Source: Paramicrobacterium agarici
GTDB lineage: Bacteria > Actinomycetota > Actinomycetes > Actinomycetales > Microbacteriaceae
Direction: 5' to 3'
NCBI RefSeq assembly: GCF_002563955.1
Contig: NZ_PDJE01000001.1
Coordinates: forward strand, 1,674,001-1,738,000
Length of the DNA stretch: 64,000 nt
The position numbers were made by a program, and so were the translations under genes. Positions 35,084 to 43,417 of the stretch are shown here, piece after piece; position 1 is the stretch's first letter, and each line of letters starts with the position of its first letter. Below the pieces are notes generated by a model that saw nothing but the letters and a program-made list of their open reading frames with translations, ran no database searches and had not been told where the DNA came from.

Positions 35084-35896
35084 TCAGTAACTCGCCCGTT
35101 CCGATTCACCCTGCTCGCCGGGCAGCCACGCCGCCGCGAGAGCCTCACTTGCTCGGGCGAGCAGAGAGACGTCGGCGGCCACGAACACGAAGTCGACGCC
35201 CTCGCTCACGTGCTGCCGAGCCACCTCGGGAACGAACGCATTGATGCCGACGCTCACGCCCGCGTCTTTCATGGCGCGAATCGTCGACGAGACGGCCTCG
35301 GCCACAGCGGGGTGGCTCTGCTGACCGAGATGGCCCATGGATGCTGCCAGGTCAGCGGGCCCGATGAAGACGCCGTCAATGCCGTCGACCGCGGCAATCT
35401 CTCGCGCGTTGGCCACAGCATCCGCCGATTCGATCTGCACGTAGAGCGAGATCGTGTCGTCTGCGTCGTTCAGATACCCGTCGACGCGGTTCCACCGCGA
35501 GGCGCGGGCGAGAGCGCTTCCGACTCCGCGGACGCCTCGGGGAGGGTAGCGAACTGCTGCAACGGCCTTGGCAGCATCCTCTGCCGTATCGACCATGGGA
35601 ACGAGCAGGTTCTGCACGCCGATGTCGAGGTACTGCTTGATGATCACGGGGTCGCACACAGGAACGCGCACGAGTGGCGTGACCGGGTACGCGGAGATCG
35701 CCTGAAGCTGCGACAGGATCGTCTCAAGCGTGTTGTGGCTGTGCTCCCCGTCGACGAGCAGCATGTCAAGTCCGCTCCCGGCGCAGATCTCGGCGTTGAG
35801 TGGACTTCCGCTGCTGATCCACATGCCCACGAGCGGACGGTCGGCACCGGCAAGGCGCTCGCGCAGTGTCGGGGGATGGCTTAGGCGAATCGGCAT
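35084..35896 (-). CDS. hpaI: HpcH/HpaI-family aldolase
   Basis: This 270-residue class II (metal-dependent) aldolase cleaves 4-hydroxy-2-oxoheptane-1,7-dioate to pyruvate and succinate semialdehyde. Typical motifs are LLVDGEHSHNT near 48, VRVPVCDP near 72, QIESADAVAN near 148 (metal Glu) and GPADLAASMGH near 174 (metal Asp). ATG 35896 has GGGAG 7 nt upstream and lies 16 nt inside the end of hpaH, so the two are coupled. A longer reading to 35953 is not supported. It is the last step of the pathway. Confidence 0.9.
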   Translation of the reverse strand: MPIRLSHPPTLRERLAGADRPLVGMWISSGSPLNAEICAGSGLDMLLVDGEHSHNTLETILSQLQAISAYPVTPLVRVPVCDPVIIKQYLDIGVQNLLVPMVDTAEDAAKAVAAVRYPPRGVRGVGSALARASRWNRVDGYLNDADDTISLYVQIESADAVANAREIAAVDGIDGVFIGPADLAASMGHLGQQSHPAVAEAVSSTIRAMKDAGVSVGINAFVPEVARQHVSEGVDFVFVAADVSLLARASEALAAAWLPGEQGESERASY

Positions 35897-36666
35897 GTGA
35901 TGGCTCCCAACTGGCCGTAATCGGCGTGGACGGTGTCGCCGCGCTCGACCCACATGGGGCGCGTGAACGAGCCGGCGAGAATGATCTCTCCTGCCTCGAG
36001 CCGGTCTCCGTGGTGCGCGAACTTGTTTGCGAGCCAGGCGACTCCGGATGCTGGATGATTCAGCACCGCGGCGGCGACGCCCGATTCTTCGATGGTCTCG
36101 TTGCGGTACAGGAGTGCGGAGACCCAGCGCAGGTCGACAGCGTCGACGGTGACGGGGTGGCCGCCGAGCACCATCGCGCCCATTGCCGCATTGTCGGAGA
36201 TGGTGTCGACGATCGTGCGGCCTTGCATTTCAATGCGGGAGCTCAGCACTTCGAGCGCGGGAACGACGTACTCGGTCGCGCGGAGCACATCGAACAGGGA
36301 GCAGTTCGGCCCCTCGAGTGGTGAGCCGAGCACGAACGCCAGCTCGACTTCGATGCGCACGTTCGAGAAGCGGTCGAACTCGATCACCTGGCCGTTCTCG
36401 TAGACCATGTCGTCGAAGATGACGCCGTAGTCGGGCTCAGTGATTCCCGTCGCCTGCTGCATGACCTTCGATGTCAGCCCGATCTTTCGGCCGACGAGGC
36501 GGCGACCCGCGTCGATGCCGCGCTGCTTCCAGACGTTCTGCACAGCGTATGAATCCTCGATGGTCATGTCGCTGTACCGTTGCGTCAGCAGCGGGATCAT
36601 CGACCGGCTTTTCTCGGCCCCGGCCAGCTCATCGGCGATGGAGACGATGTCGGAGTGCTCAAGCAC
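35881..36666 (-). CDS. hpaH: 2-oxo-hept-4-ene-1,7-dioate hydratase
   Basis: This 261-residue enzyme hydrates 2-oxo-hept-4-ene-1,7-dioate in the homoprotocatechuate pathway. The protein is collinear with E. coli HpaH through most of its length: ITSEP-type motif TGITEPDYG, EVELAFVLG, TISDNAA and GVAWLANKF match, with the metal-binding Glu residues kept. GTG 36666 is chosen because it has GTGGAG upstream and gives the same N-terminal length as E. coli HpaH; a longer ATG reading to 36738 crosses the operator. It is the first gene of the hpaH-hpaI unit. Confidence 0.92.
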   Translation of the reverse strand: MLEHSDIVSIADELAGAEKSRSMIPLLTQRYSDMTIEDSYAVQNVWKQRGIDAGRRLVGRKIGLTSKVMQQATGITEPDYGVIFDDMVYENGQVIEFDRFSNVRIEVELAFVLGSPLEGPNCSLFDVLRATEYVVPALEVLSSRIEMQGRTIVDTISDNAAMGAMVLGGHPVTVDAVDLRWVSALLYRNETIEESGVAAAVLNHPASGVAWLANKFAHHGDRLEAGEIILAGSFTRPMWVERGDTVHADYGQLGAITCRFA

Positions 36667-36703
36667 GTGTGGCTCCACTTCGTTGTCGATAGCTCTCGCT
36701 GCA

Positions 36704-36715
36704 ATCGTATACGAT
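36704..36715. promoter_or_regulatory. GntR-type operator upstream of hpaH
   Basis: ATCGTATACGAT is a perfect 12-nt palindrome 38 nt before the hpaH start. Its core TCGTATACGA recurs imperfectly upstream of hpaG, which links both units to one regulator. Confidence 0.6.
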
Positions 36716-36786
36716 CGCGCGTCATCGTGGGAGAGCACTGCCGGGCATCGCGGAGAGGATCCCGGCCTGGCGGCAAGTCATCAGCG

Positions 36787-36810
36787 CATCACAAAGGGTG
36801 ATGATATGAT
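36787..36810 (+). promoter_or_regulatory. vapBC promoter and operator-like repeat
   Basis: CATCAC (36787-36792) and GTGATG (36798-36803) form an inverted repeat. TATGAT (36805-36810) follows and ends 6 nt before the antitoxin ATG, a leaderless layout. Autoregulation by the VapBC complex is typical. Confidence 0.45.
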
Positions 36811-36816
36811 GCACTT

Positions 36817-37068
36817 ATGCGCACGACGGTGACTCTCGACCCCGACGCGGACGCACGCGTCCGGGCGCTCATGAAAGAGCGCGGGCTCACCTTCAAGCAA
36901 GCGATCAACGCGGCGATCGTTGAAGGCGCCCCTCGGCGCGAAGCTGAGAGCATCGCGACGCCGACTTTTGCAATGGGCAGAGAGCGAGTTGACCTCGATC
37001 GAGCACTAGCGCTTTCGGGAGCCCTCGAAGACGATGAACTCGTGCGAAAGATGCGTCTCGGCAAATGA
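36817..37068 (+). CDS. vapB: VapB-type antitoxin
   Basis: This 83-residue protein begins MRTTVTLDPDADARVRALMK, the ribbon-helix-helix DNA-binding pattern of VapB antitoxins, followed by a flexible C-terminal part that should bind the toxin. It precedes a PIN toxin gene with a 4-nt overlap. The pair stands alone between catabolic genes, as is usual for acquired addiction modules. Confidence 0.85.
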   Translation: MRTTVTLDPDADARVRALMKERGLTFKQAINAAIVEGAPRREAESIATPTFAMGRERVDLDRALALSGALEDDELVRKMRLGK

Positions 37069-37493
37069 AAATTGTCGATGCGAACGTCTTGATCTACGCG
37101 GTCAATTCAGACTCACGTCATCACCACGAAGCGAAATCGTGGCTCGATGCCGCGCTTGCCGGTCCCACGACTCTCGGTTTGCCCTGGGTGTGCATTCTTG
37201 CGTTTCTGCGAATCTGCACGCACCCGTCCATCTTTGAGAATCCACTGACAGGCGACCAGGCGCTCGACATTGTCGATTCCTGGCTTGCACGGCCGAACGT
37301 GGTAAGTCCCGAGCCCGACGCGCGTCACACCGTGACCCTTCGCACCCTTATCGCGGAAACCGGCGTCGGCGGCAATCTCGTGAACGATGCCCACATTGCG
37401 GCTCTCGCCTTTCGTCACGACGCTTCGGTTGTCACTTTCGATCGTGACTTCAGTCGTTTTCCCGGCGTGAAGTGGGAGATTCCTTCACCGTAA
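37065..37493 (+). CDS. vapC: VapC-type PIN-domain toxin
   Basis: This 142-residue PIN-fold ribonuclease has Asp in KIVDANVLIYAV (residue 5), then NLVNDAHIAALA and VVTFDRDFSRF with the distal acidic residues. The usual Glu of the second acidic position is not where the classical motif places it (LPWVCILAFLRICTHP); the subfamily may use a different residue. It probably cleaves tRNA or rRNA when unbound. It is coupled to vapB by ATGA. Confidence 0.85.
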   Translation: MKIVDANVLIYAVNSDSRHHHEAKSWLDAALAGPTTLGLPWVCILAFLRICTHPSIFENPLTGDQALDIVDSWLARPNVVSPEPDARHTVTLRTLIAETGVGGNLVNDAHIAALAFRHDASVVTFDRDFSRFPGVKWEIPSP

Positions 37494-37527
37494 GCAAAGA
37501 CTGGGAGAAGCACACACCAGCCGCGTC

Positions 37528-39186
37528 CTAGGCGTGCGCAGGGGCGAAGAGCGCGCTGTTCTGCGCGATGACTTCTTCTTGATACGGCGCGCGTAGGGAC
37601 TGCGTAATGCGGCAGTCAAGCAGCATGACGCCGTCGTCGCCCGACGCCACCCAGCGCTCGAACACGTCGAGGTCGTCGAGCGTGTTCACCGTGACAGCAT
37701 CCGCCCCCACCGAGCGAGCGAGGCCCGCGAAGTCGACGCCCGAGATCATCATGGGGTGTGCGTCGAATCCCGCGAGCCCGTACAGGTGGATCTCGGCTCC
37801 GTACGCGGCATCGTTGTAGACGATGATCACTCCGCGCTTGACGGTGCGCACGGCCGACTCGAGATCGGCAAGGGCCATGAGCCCGCCGCCATCGCCCGTG
37901 CACAACACCGAAAACTCCTCAGGCCTCGCCGCCGCAGATCCCACAAGGCTCGGCAGCCCGAGACCGATCGACTGGAACGGGGTGCCCACCATGGCGAAGC
38001 GGTCGGGGGAGGCGACGTCGAAGTACTGGTTCACCCAGCCGAGAAAGTGCCCGCCGTCTGTGACCATGACGCGGTCGTCGGGAATGATTTCGTTCAGGCG
38101 CTTCGTGAGGCTGCGCGGGTCGAGCAGGCCGTCGGATGCTGCGCGGTCGCCGGGCTCACGCGTGGTGAGCGTCCCGTCGGCAAACCCCGTGACCGAGTCG
38201 CGCCAGCCCGACGATGCGGAATCGGCGAGTCGAGCGTTGAGGCCCTCGACAGCGGTACGTGCGTCGCCCGAGACGAAGACGTCGACGCGATCGCTCGTCG
38301 GCGCGTCTTCGATGTCGAGCTGCACGACGGTCGCATCGTCGCCGATGAGCGCGCCAAAGCGCATGGTGAACTGATTGAGGCCCGCGCCGATCACAAGAAC
38401 CACGTCTGCGGTCGCGGCCAGCTGCATGGCGTTGTCTTGCCCGAAGCCTCCCGCAACTCCCAGGTCGTAGCGCGCGTCGAATTGACCGCGCCCGAGGGCC
38501 GAGGATGCTGTCAGGGCGCCGAGCCGCTCGGCCAGGTCGCGCATGGCGTTCGCGGCCCCCGAGAGGAACGCTCCGCGTCCGGCGAGCAGGAGCGGGCGGC
38601 GTGCTGCGCGCAGTGCGCGTGCCGCGACATCGAGATCGTGCGCGCGGGGAGGCTGTGGTGCGGGGACGGCGAGCGGCGCTGACGCGGTGTCGACAGCATC
38701 CAGCGCCTCGAGACCGCCCACATCGTAGGGAATTTCGAGAACGACCGCCGTGCGGTGCGTGAGCGCGTACTCCAGGGCGGCGCGCGTGCTCGCAACGGGG
38801 GAGTCCTGGCTAACGGTGACGACGTGGGCTCCGACTGCGCGGCAGAGCGCAGCCTGGTCGACATCCCAGGGGCGTAGACCGGTTGTGGGCGCTGCTCCCG
38901 TGACGAGCACGACGGGAGTGTGCGCCTTGACGGCTTCGGCGAGCGGCGTGATGGTGTTGGTGAACCCGGGGCCGTACGTCGACGTGGCGACGGCGATGCG
39001 TCCGCACGTGCGGTAGTACGCGTCGGCCGCCGCGACCGTGCCGGCCTCATGCCGCACGGCGGCGTAGCGAACCGGGGTGTCGGCGAGGGCGTCGAGCAGG
39101 TAGGCGTTGCCGTTGCCCATGACACCGAACATGTCGGTGACGCGGGCGGCGAGAGTCGTGGCGATGTGCGCAGAAACGGTGGGCAT
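37528..39186 (-). CDS. thiamine-diphosphate-dependent enzyme (acetolactate synthase-like)
   Basis: This 552-residue enzyme has three TPP-enzyme domains: an N-terminal pyrimidine-binding domain with catalytic Glu in VRHEAGTVAAADAYYR near 46, a central domain (about 190-330), and a C-terminal pyrophosphate-binding domain with GDGGGLMALADL near 430 and, in place of the usual NN, VYNDAAYG. It would decarboxylate a 2-oxo acid. Benzoylformate or phenylpyruvate decarboxylase-like roles are possible because of the nearby aromatic pathway, but the sequence does not prove this. ATG 39186 has GAAGGAG upstream. Confidence 0.85.
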   Translation of the reverse strand: MPTVSAHIATTLAARVTDMFGVMGNGNAYLLDALADTPVRYAAVRHEAGTVAAADAYYRTCGRIAVATSTYGPGFTNTITPLAEAVKAHTPVVLVTGAAPTTGLRPWDVDQAALCRAVGAHVVTVSQDSPVASTRAALEYALTHRTAVVLEIPYDVGGLEALDAVDTASAPLAVPAPQPPRAHDLDVAARALRAARRPLLLAGRGAFLSGAANAMRDLAERLGALTASSALGRGQFDARYDLGVAGGFGQDNAMQLAATADVVLVIGAGLNQFTMRFGALIGDDATVVQLDIEDAPTSDRVDVFVSGDARTAVEGLNARLADSASSGWRDSVTGFADGTLTTREPGDRAASDGLLDPRSLTKRLNEIIPDDRVMVTDGGHFLGWVNQYFDVASPDRFAMVGTPFQSIGLGLPSLVGSAAARPEEFSVLCTGDGGGLMALADLESAVRTVKRGVIIVYNDAAYGAEIHLYGLAGFDAHPMMISGVDFAGLARSVGADAVTVNTLDDLDVFERWVASGDDGVMLLDCRITQSLRAPYQEEVIAQNSALFAPAHA

Positions 39187-39380
39187 GGTGCTCCTTCGAG
39201 ACGAACGGACGATTGAGATTTCCGTATATGTCTCGCGCACTGCGCTTCGTGCCCCTTTTTCGAGCACCGGGCTTCGTAACCCGGACATTTTCACTGTAAC
39301 ACCCGGTGCGCGTGGATGCGCTGTGACGCAACGTCGATGCGCCGCGGGGCAGTCGGACGCACGATCAGCGCGCGCCGGCG

Positions 39381-41273
39381 CTACACGAGCAGCTGGTGCT
39401 TGGCGAGGTCGCGGTAGAGGGGAACCTCCTGAACCAGCTCGGAGTGCGTCCCTGTGCCGATGACGCGACCGGAGTCGAGAACGACGATGCGGTCGCTGTC
39501 GACAACGGTCGAGAGACGGTGCGCGATCACGATGAGCGTGCGGTTCTCGGCGACCGCGTCGATGGCCTCGCGCATCTTCTGCTCGTTGACGCCGTCGAGG
39601 CTCGACGTCGACTCGTCGAGCAGCAGAATCGGGGGAGCGGCGAGGATCGACCGGGCAATCGCGAGGCGCTGGCGCTCGCCGCCGGAGAGCATAATGCCGT
39701 CTTCGCCGACGGGGGCGTCGAGGCCCAGCGGATTGCGCTCGAGCACGTCACCGAGGTTGACGGCGTGCAGCACGTCGATGCACTCCTGCGCACTCGCCGT
39801 GGGCGACGCGAGCAGGAGATTGTCGCGGATGCTGCCAGCGAGAACGGGGGCGTCTTGCTCGACGTAACCGATGCGCGAGCGCAAGTCGTCGCGATCGAGG
39901 GAGCGAATGTCCACGCCCCCGATGCGGATGCTGCCGCCCGTGACGTCGTAGAAGCGCTCAATAAGGCCGAGGATCGTGGACTTGCCTGCGCCGCTCGGGC
40001 CGACGAGCGCCGTGCGCGTGCCCCGTTCAACGTCGAAGCTCACGTTGCGCAGCACGACGCCGTCACGCACGCCCTCAGTCGGTCCTTCCGGTACACGTGA
40101 CGTCGCACCCGTGAGCGGATCGGCCTGCTCGGCGTCGTCTTCGCGGTGCGCGCGAGCGACAGCATCCGGATACGAGAATGACACGCTCTGGAAGGCGATG
40201 GCGGGCGCGTCGGCCGCGGCAGTCCGGTCGTCGCTGAGGGAGACGGCGATGGCGGCATCCTTCTCGGTCTCGGATTCCAGACCCACGATCTCTTGAATGC
40301 GCCCGAGCGCGCCGAGGGCCAGATTCGTCGCGCTGATGGCACCGAACGCCTGCCCGAGCGGCATGATCATCATGAACAAGAAGAGAATGAAGGCGACGAG
40401 GTCGGCGATCTCAAGATTGCCGTTTGCGACGCGGAAGCCGCCGACGCCGAGCACGACGAGAAACGATGCCTGCATGGCAACGCCCGCGACGGGAACCACG
40501 AGCGCCGAGATCTTGGCGACGTTCACGCCCATGCGCCACGCGCCCACGGCCTCGGTCTGCACGGCCTCGATCTCTCGCGTCGTCGCTCCGGACGCGCGAA
40601 TCGTGCGCACGGAACCGATTGCTCGCTCGAGCGCCGCCGTCAGGTCGCCGACCTTCTGCTGTGTGCGTGCACTCGCGACGCGAATGCGCCCGGCCAGTGC
40701 TCCGACCACGACGATAGACGCGGCGATGACGGCCGCCGTGAGCCCGAGTAGCACGGGATCGATGATGAGCATGGCGATGAGCGCCCCGACGAACGTGACG
40801 CTGCCGCCGATCGCCTCGACAAGTCCTTGCGTCAGTACGGCGCGCAGCAGTGTCGTGTCGCTGCCGACGCGCGAGACGAGGTCGCCGGTTCGGCGTGCAT
40901 CGAACTGGGCGATGGGCAGGTGCAGCATGCGGGCGATGAGCGTGCGCCTGCTCGACAGCACGACGCCCTCGCCCATGCGCTGCAGCAGATAGTGCTGGTA
41001 CCCCGAGATCAGGGCAGAAGCGACGACAAGCGCGACGAGTGCCCAGACGAGCCATCCGAGCGGCTGCGAGTGCTCGACGAGCTGAATGACCTGACTGACG
41101 AGCAGCGGCTGCGCGAGCGATGCGGCTGCTCCCAGAACGCCCAGCACGAGTGCGGCGACGAGGGGGGCCTTGTGCTCGAACAGGTAGGGAAGCAGCTGGC
41201 GGAATGTCGCGCGGGGCCCGTCGTCGGACGGTCGGGCGAAGGGGGAGCGGCGGGATGCTGACGGTGAGCTCAT
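39381..41273 (-). CDS. ABC exporter, fused membrane and ATPase domains
   Basis: This 630-residue half-transporter has about six membrane helices (40-340) and a nucleotide-binding domain with Walker A GPSGAGKSTILG, signature LSGGERQRLA and Walker B ILLLDESTSSLD. The layout is of type IV exporters that act as homodimers or heterodimers. No second exporter gene is adjacent. The substrate is unknown; drugs, lipids or peptides are typical. An insert with REDDAEQADPL near 370 between the strands is charged and unusual. Confidence 0.9.
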   Translation of the reverse strand: MSSPSASRRSPFARPSDDGPRATFRQLLPYLFEHKAPLVAALVLGVLGAAASLAQPLLVSQVIQLVEHSQPLGWLVWALVALVVASALISGYQHYLLQRMGEGVVLSSRRTLIARMLHLPIAQFDARRTGDLVSRVGSDTTLLRAVLTQGLVEAIGGSVTFVGALIAMLIIDPVLLGLTAAVIAASIVVVGALAGRIRVASARTQQKVGDLTAALERAIGSVRTIRASGATTREIEAVQTEAVGAWRMGVNVAKISALVVPVAGVAMQASFLVVLGVGGFRVANGNLEIADLVAFILFLFMMIMPLGQAFGAISATNLALGALGRIQEIVGLESETEKDAAIAVSLSDDRTAAADAPAIAFQSVSFSYPDAVARAHREDDAEQADPLTGATSRVPEGPTEGVRDGVVLRNVSFDVERGTRTALVGPSGAGKSTILGLIERFYDVTGGSIRIGGVDIRSLDRDDLRSRIGYVEQDAPVLAGSIRDNLLLASPTASAQECIDVLHAVNLGDVLERNPLGLDAPVGEDGIMLSGGERQRLAIARSILAAPPILLLDESTSSLDGVNEQKMREAIDAVAENRTLIVIAHRLSTVVDSDRIVVLDSGRVIGTGTHSELVQEVPLYRDLAKHQLLV

Positions 41274-41395
41274 GCGGACTCTCGACGAGTGGATAGAAGC
41301 ACTCGACTCTATCGATCAAGGCTTTGAGAATGGCGAGTGCCGCCGCGTGCGTTCCCGGCATACCCTGACAGAGAACGGATGCTGGAGGAGCGCAC

Positions 41396-42385
41396 ATGCA
41401 CATCGAATCACTCAAACCGGGAGAGATCTTCGTGTTCGGGTCCAACGCTTCCGGGGCCCACGGTGCCGGGGCGGCCCTGACCGCGTACGAGAAGTTCGGA
41501 GCCGTGTGGGGTCAGGGCTCAGGACTGCAGGGTCAGTCGTACGGCATCGACACCATGAGCGGGATCGACGTCATGCGACGCGAGGCCGCCGAGTTCGTCG
41601 CGTTTGCGCGACAGCATCCGAATCTGACGTTTCTGCTGACGCCCGTCGGCTGCGGAATCGCCGGGTTCGCGCCCTCCGAGGTCGCGCCGCTCTTCGCCGA
41701 TGCACCGCACAACGTCGTGCTCCCCGAGTCGTTCCGCGAGGTGATCGGGGCACCCGATGCCGCCGCACGAGGTGGTGCAGAGCACAGGCAGGAGTACTGG
41801 GACAACCGCTACGGCGAACGCGAGCGCATGTGGTCGGGGCGCGTGAACGGCGTGCTTGCGGATATCGCGACGCCGGTTCAGCCGGGAACGGCACTCGATC
41901 TCGGCTGCGGGGAGGGTGCCGACTCGCTGTGGCTCGCCGAGCGAGGGTGGACGGTCACGGGCGTCGACGTCTCTGCCGTCGCTCTCGAGCGGGCTGCTGG
42001 CGAAGCGCGAGCGAGAGGAACGGATGCTGTCACCTGGCAGCACGCTGACCTCGAGACCTGGGAGCCGGACGGCAGCTTCGATCTCGTGTCGGCGTGCTTT
42101 CTGCAGGCTCCGGAGGACTTCGGTCGCGCGGGCGTTCTGCATCGCACGAGCCGACACGTGCGGCAGGGCGGGCACATGCTGATCGTGTCGCACGCTGCGA
42201 TGCCACCGTGGTCGCGTCACCACGACCACGCGGATATGCCGACGCTGCAGAGCGAACTGGCCGCGGTGGGCGCCGACGCTGATTGGGACGTCGTGGTAGC
42301 CGAAACGCGCGGACGGCAGGCGACGAGCCCCGACGGCGACGAGGTCACGGTCGACGACAACGTCGTGCTGCTGCGCCGCCGCTGA
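41396..42385 (+). CDS. macro-like domain fused to class I methyltransferase
   Basis: This 329-residue protein joins two modules. Residues 1-120 carry FVFGSNASGAHGAGAA, then QGQSYGIDT and TPVGCGIAGF, the pattern of stand-alone macrodomain-like proteins of the A1S_2505 type. Residues 130-329 carry a class I methyltransferase of the TehB-like kind (YWDNRYGERERMWSGR, ALDLGCGEGADSLWLAERG). A linker of about 10 residues lies between. Combining an ADP-ribose-binding-like pocket with a methyltransferase is unusual. ATG 41396 has GGAGGAG about 7 nt upstream. The substrate is unknown. Confidence 0.8.
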   Translation: MHIESLKPGEIFVFGSNASGAHGAGAALTAYEKFGAVWGQGSGLQGQSYGIDTMSGIDVMRREAAEFVAFARQHPNLTFLLTPVGCGIAGFAPSEVAPLFADAPHNVVLPESFREVIGAPDAAARGGAEHRQEYWDNRYGERERMWSGRVNGVLADIATPVQPGTALDLGCGEGADSLWLAERGWTVTGVDVSAVALERAAGEARARGTDAVTWQHADLETWEPDGSFDLVSACFLQAPEDFGRAGVLHRTSRHVRQGGHMLIVSHAAMPPWSRHHDHADMPTLQSELAAVGADADWDVVVAETRGRQATSPDGDEVTVDDNVVLLRRR

Positions 42386-42400
42386 CGGCTTCTCAAACGG

Positions 42401-42473
42401 TGCGCCCGCCGGGGCTCGAACCCGGGACCCGCGGATTAAAAGTCCGATGCTCTACCAACTGAGCTACAGGCGC
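42401..42473 (-). tRNA. tRNA-Lys(TTT)
   Basis: The 73-nt minus-strand cloverleaf starts GCGCCTG, has anticodon stem CGGAC/with loop CTTTTAA (anticodon TTT), T-loop TTCGAGC, acceptor 3' side CGGGCGC and discriminator A. One acceptor pair is G-U. CCA is not encoded. Confidence 0.96.
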
Positions 42474-42579
42474 CGACCTTCTTAATCTACAGGTCTTTGC
42501 TGGATGTTGTGACCACGCCAGGCGCGTCTCGCGGGAGTACCGTTGGTGTCAGTCCCGACGCATTCGAGGAGAACGGTTC

Positions 42580-43206
42580 TTGCGAGACTTTCATAAACCG
42601 GCGCGGTACCCGGCGGCGGCATTCGAGAACATCCCGGGTGGCATTGACCCGGCCGAATCGAGCCGCATCGCGCACGAAACGGCGAGGGCGCTGCTTGCGC
42701 GCGTTCGTGACGAAGGAGATTCTCGCATCGTCGAGCGCGTCGTCGCGTACACGGACGAGCACGGGATCGACACGATCGCCGAACTCTGGTCGCACGCGAC
42801 GAGCCGCAGCCTCCCCGGGTGCCTGTGGCGCATCTATCTCCTGCGCATGCAGGTGCGTGAGGATCCGCACGGGACGGGACTGGTCTTTCAGCGTGGAACC
42901 GAAGTGCTTCGCACGATCGATCCCGTCGTCGCCGGAGCATCCGACCCGACAGGCCCCACCGAGATCATCGATCTTGCCGACCGCATTCTGCGCGGAGTCT
43001 TCGAAGGCGATTTCACGATCGCTCTCGACCGCGCCGCCGCCTACTGCCGTGTCTGCGCCGCCGGATGCACCAGCATCGCGGACGACCTCGAGTCCACGGA
43101 GCCAGAGCGCGCGAGCGATCTCACACAGAGGGCGCTCCGCCTGTCGACGTACGCCGCCGATCTGTCGTCAGCAGCACGGTTGTGGTGGCGAGACGAGCTC
43201 GACTGA
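42580..43206 (+). CDS. conserved actinobacterial protein, function unknown
   Basis: This 208-residue, mostly helical protein starts with TTG at 42580, supported by GAGGAG 8 nt upstream. Conserved stretches are MRDFHKPARYPAAAFE, SRIAHETARALL, LPGCLWRIYLLR and LADRILRGVFEGDF. Two cysteines sit in YCRVCAAGC. Homologues in Micrococcales are sometimes labelled as RNA polymerase subunits, but no polymerase motif is visible, so that name is rejected. It may be an actinobacterial helper protein. The downstream gap holds an ECF-type promoter and a structured RNA. Confidence 0.75.
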   Translation: MRDFHKPARYPAAAFENIPGGIDPAESSRIAHETARALLARVRDEGDSRIVERVVAYTDEHGIDTIAELWSHATSRSLPGCLWRIYLLRMQVREDPHGTGLVFQRGTEVLRTIDPVVAGASDPTGPTEIIDLADRILRGVFEGDFTIALDRAAAYCRVCAAGCTSIADDLESTEPERASDLTQRALRLSTYAADLSSAARLWWRDELD

Positions 43207-43223
43207 GCACCGCAACATCCGCT

Positions 43224-43249
43224 GGGAATATCTGCGGAACCGGTGCGTT
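43224..43249 (+). promoter_or_regulatory. ECF-sigma-type promoter match
   Basis: GGGAAT (43224-43229) and CGTT (43246-43249) are 16 nt apart, close to the GGAAT-N17/18-GTT pattern used by SigH/SigR/SigE-type factors. A TACACT box at 43249-43254 overlaps and could also serve a housekeeping factor. Transcription would start near 43257. Confidence 0.4.
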
Positions 43250-43256
43250 ACACTTT

Positions 43257-43344
43257 TTCGTGGCCGGGCCGCTAACCCCGGGCTCCAACATTTGCCGCTT
43301 CGAGCGGCCTTCCGCCGAGAGGCGTTCAGCGGCCCGGTCCTTTT
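43257..43344 (+). ncRNA. candidate structured small RNA
   Basis: The stretch folds into a closed multi-branch structure. The outer stem is CCGGGCCGCT (43264-43273) with AGCGGCCCGG (43328-43337), extendable by two pairs. Inside are hairpins GCCGCT/AGCGGC (43294-43299 with 43303-43308) and CGCC/GGCG with GNRA loop GAGA (43313-43324). CCTTTT follows the outer stem. It has its own promoter match and ends before the next gene. No family is recognised; it may instead be an elaborate terminator. Confidence 0.42.
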
Positions 43345-43417
43345 GTGTCTCGGCGTGGTTCGGGCTCGCCGCGGGCATGCAGGGGGCTCACCGCGTGGTC
43401 GTGAGAAGCTTGTGAAC

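Noticed and set aside
42580..43206. RNA polymerase subunit, as some homologues are named
   Set aside because: No polymerase motif is visible and the size does not fit any subunit.
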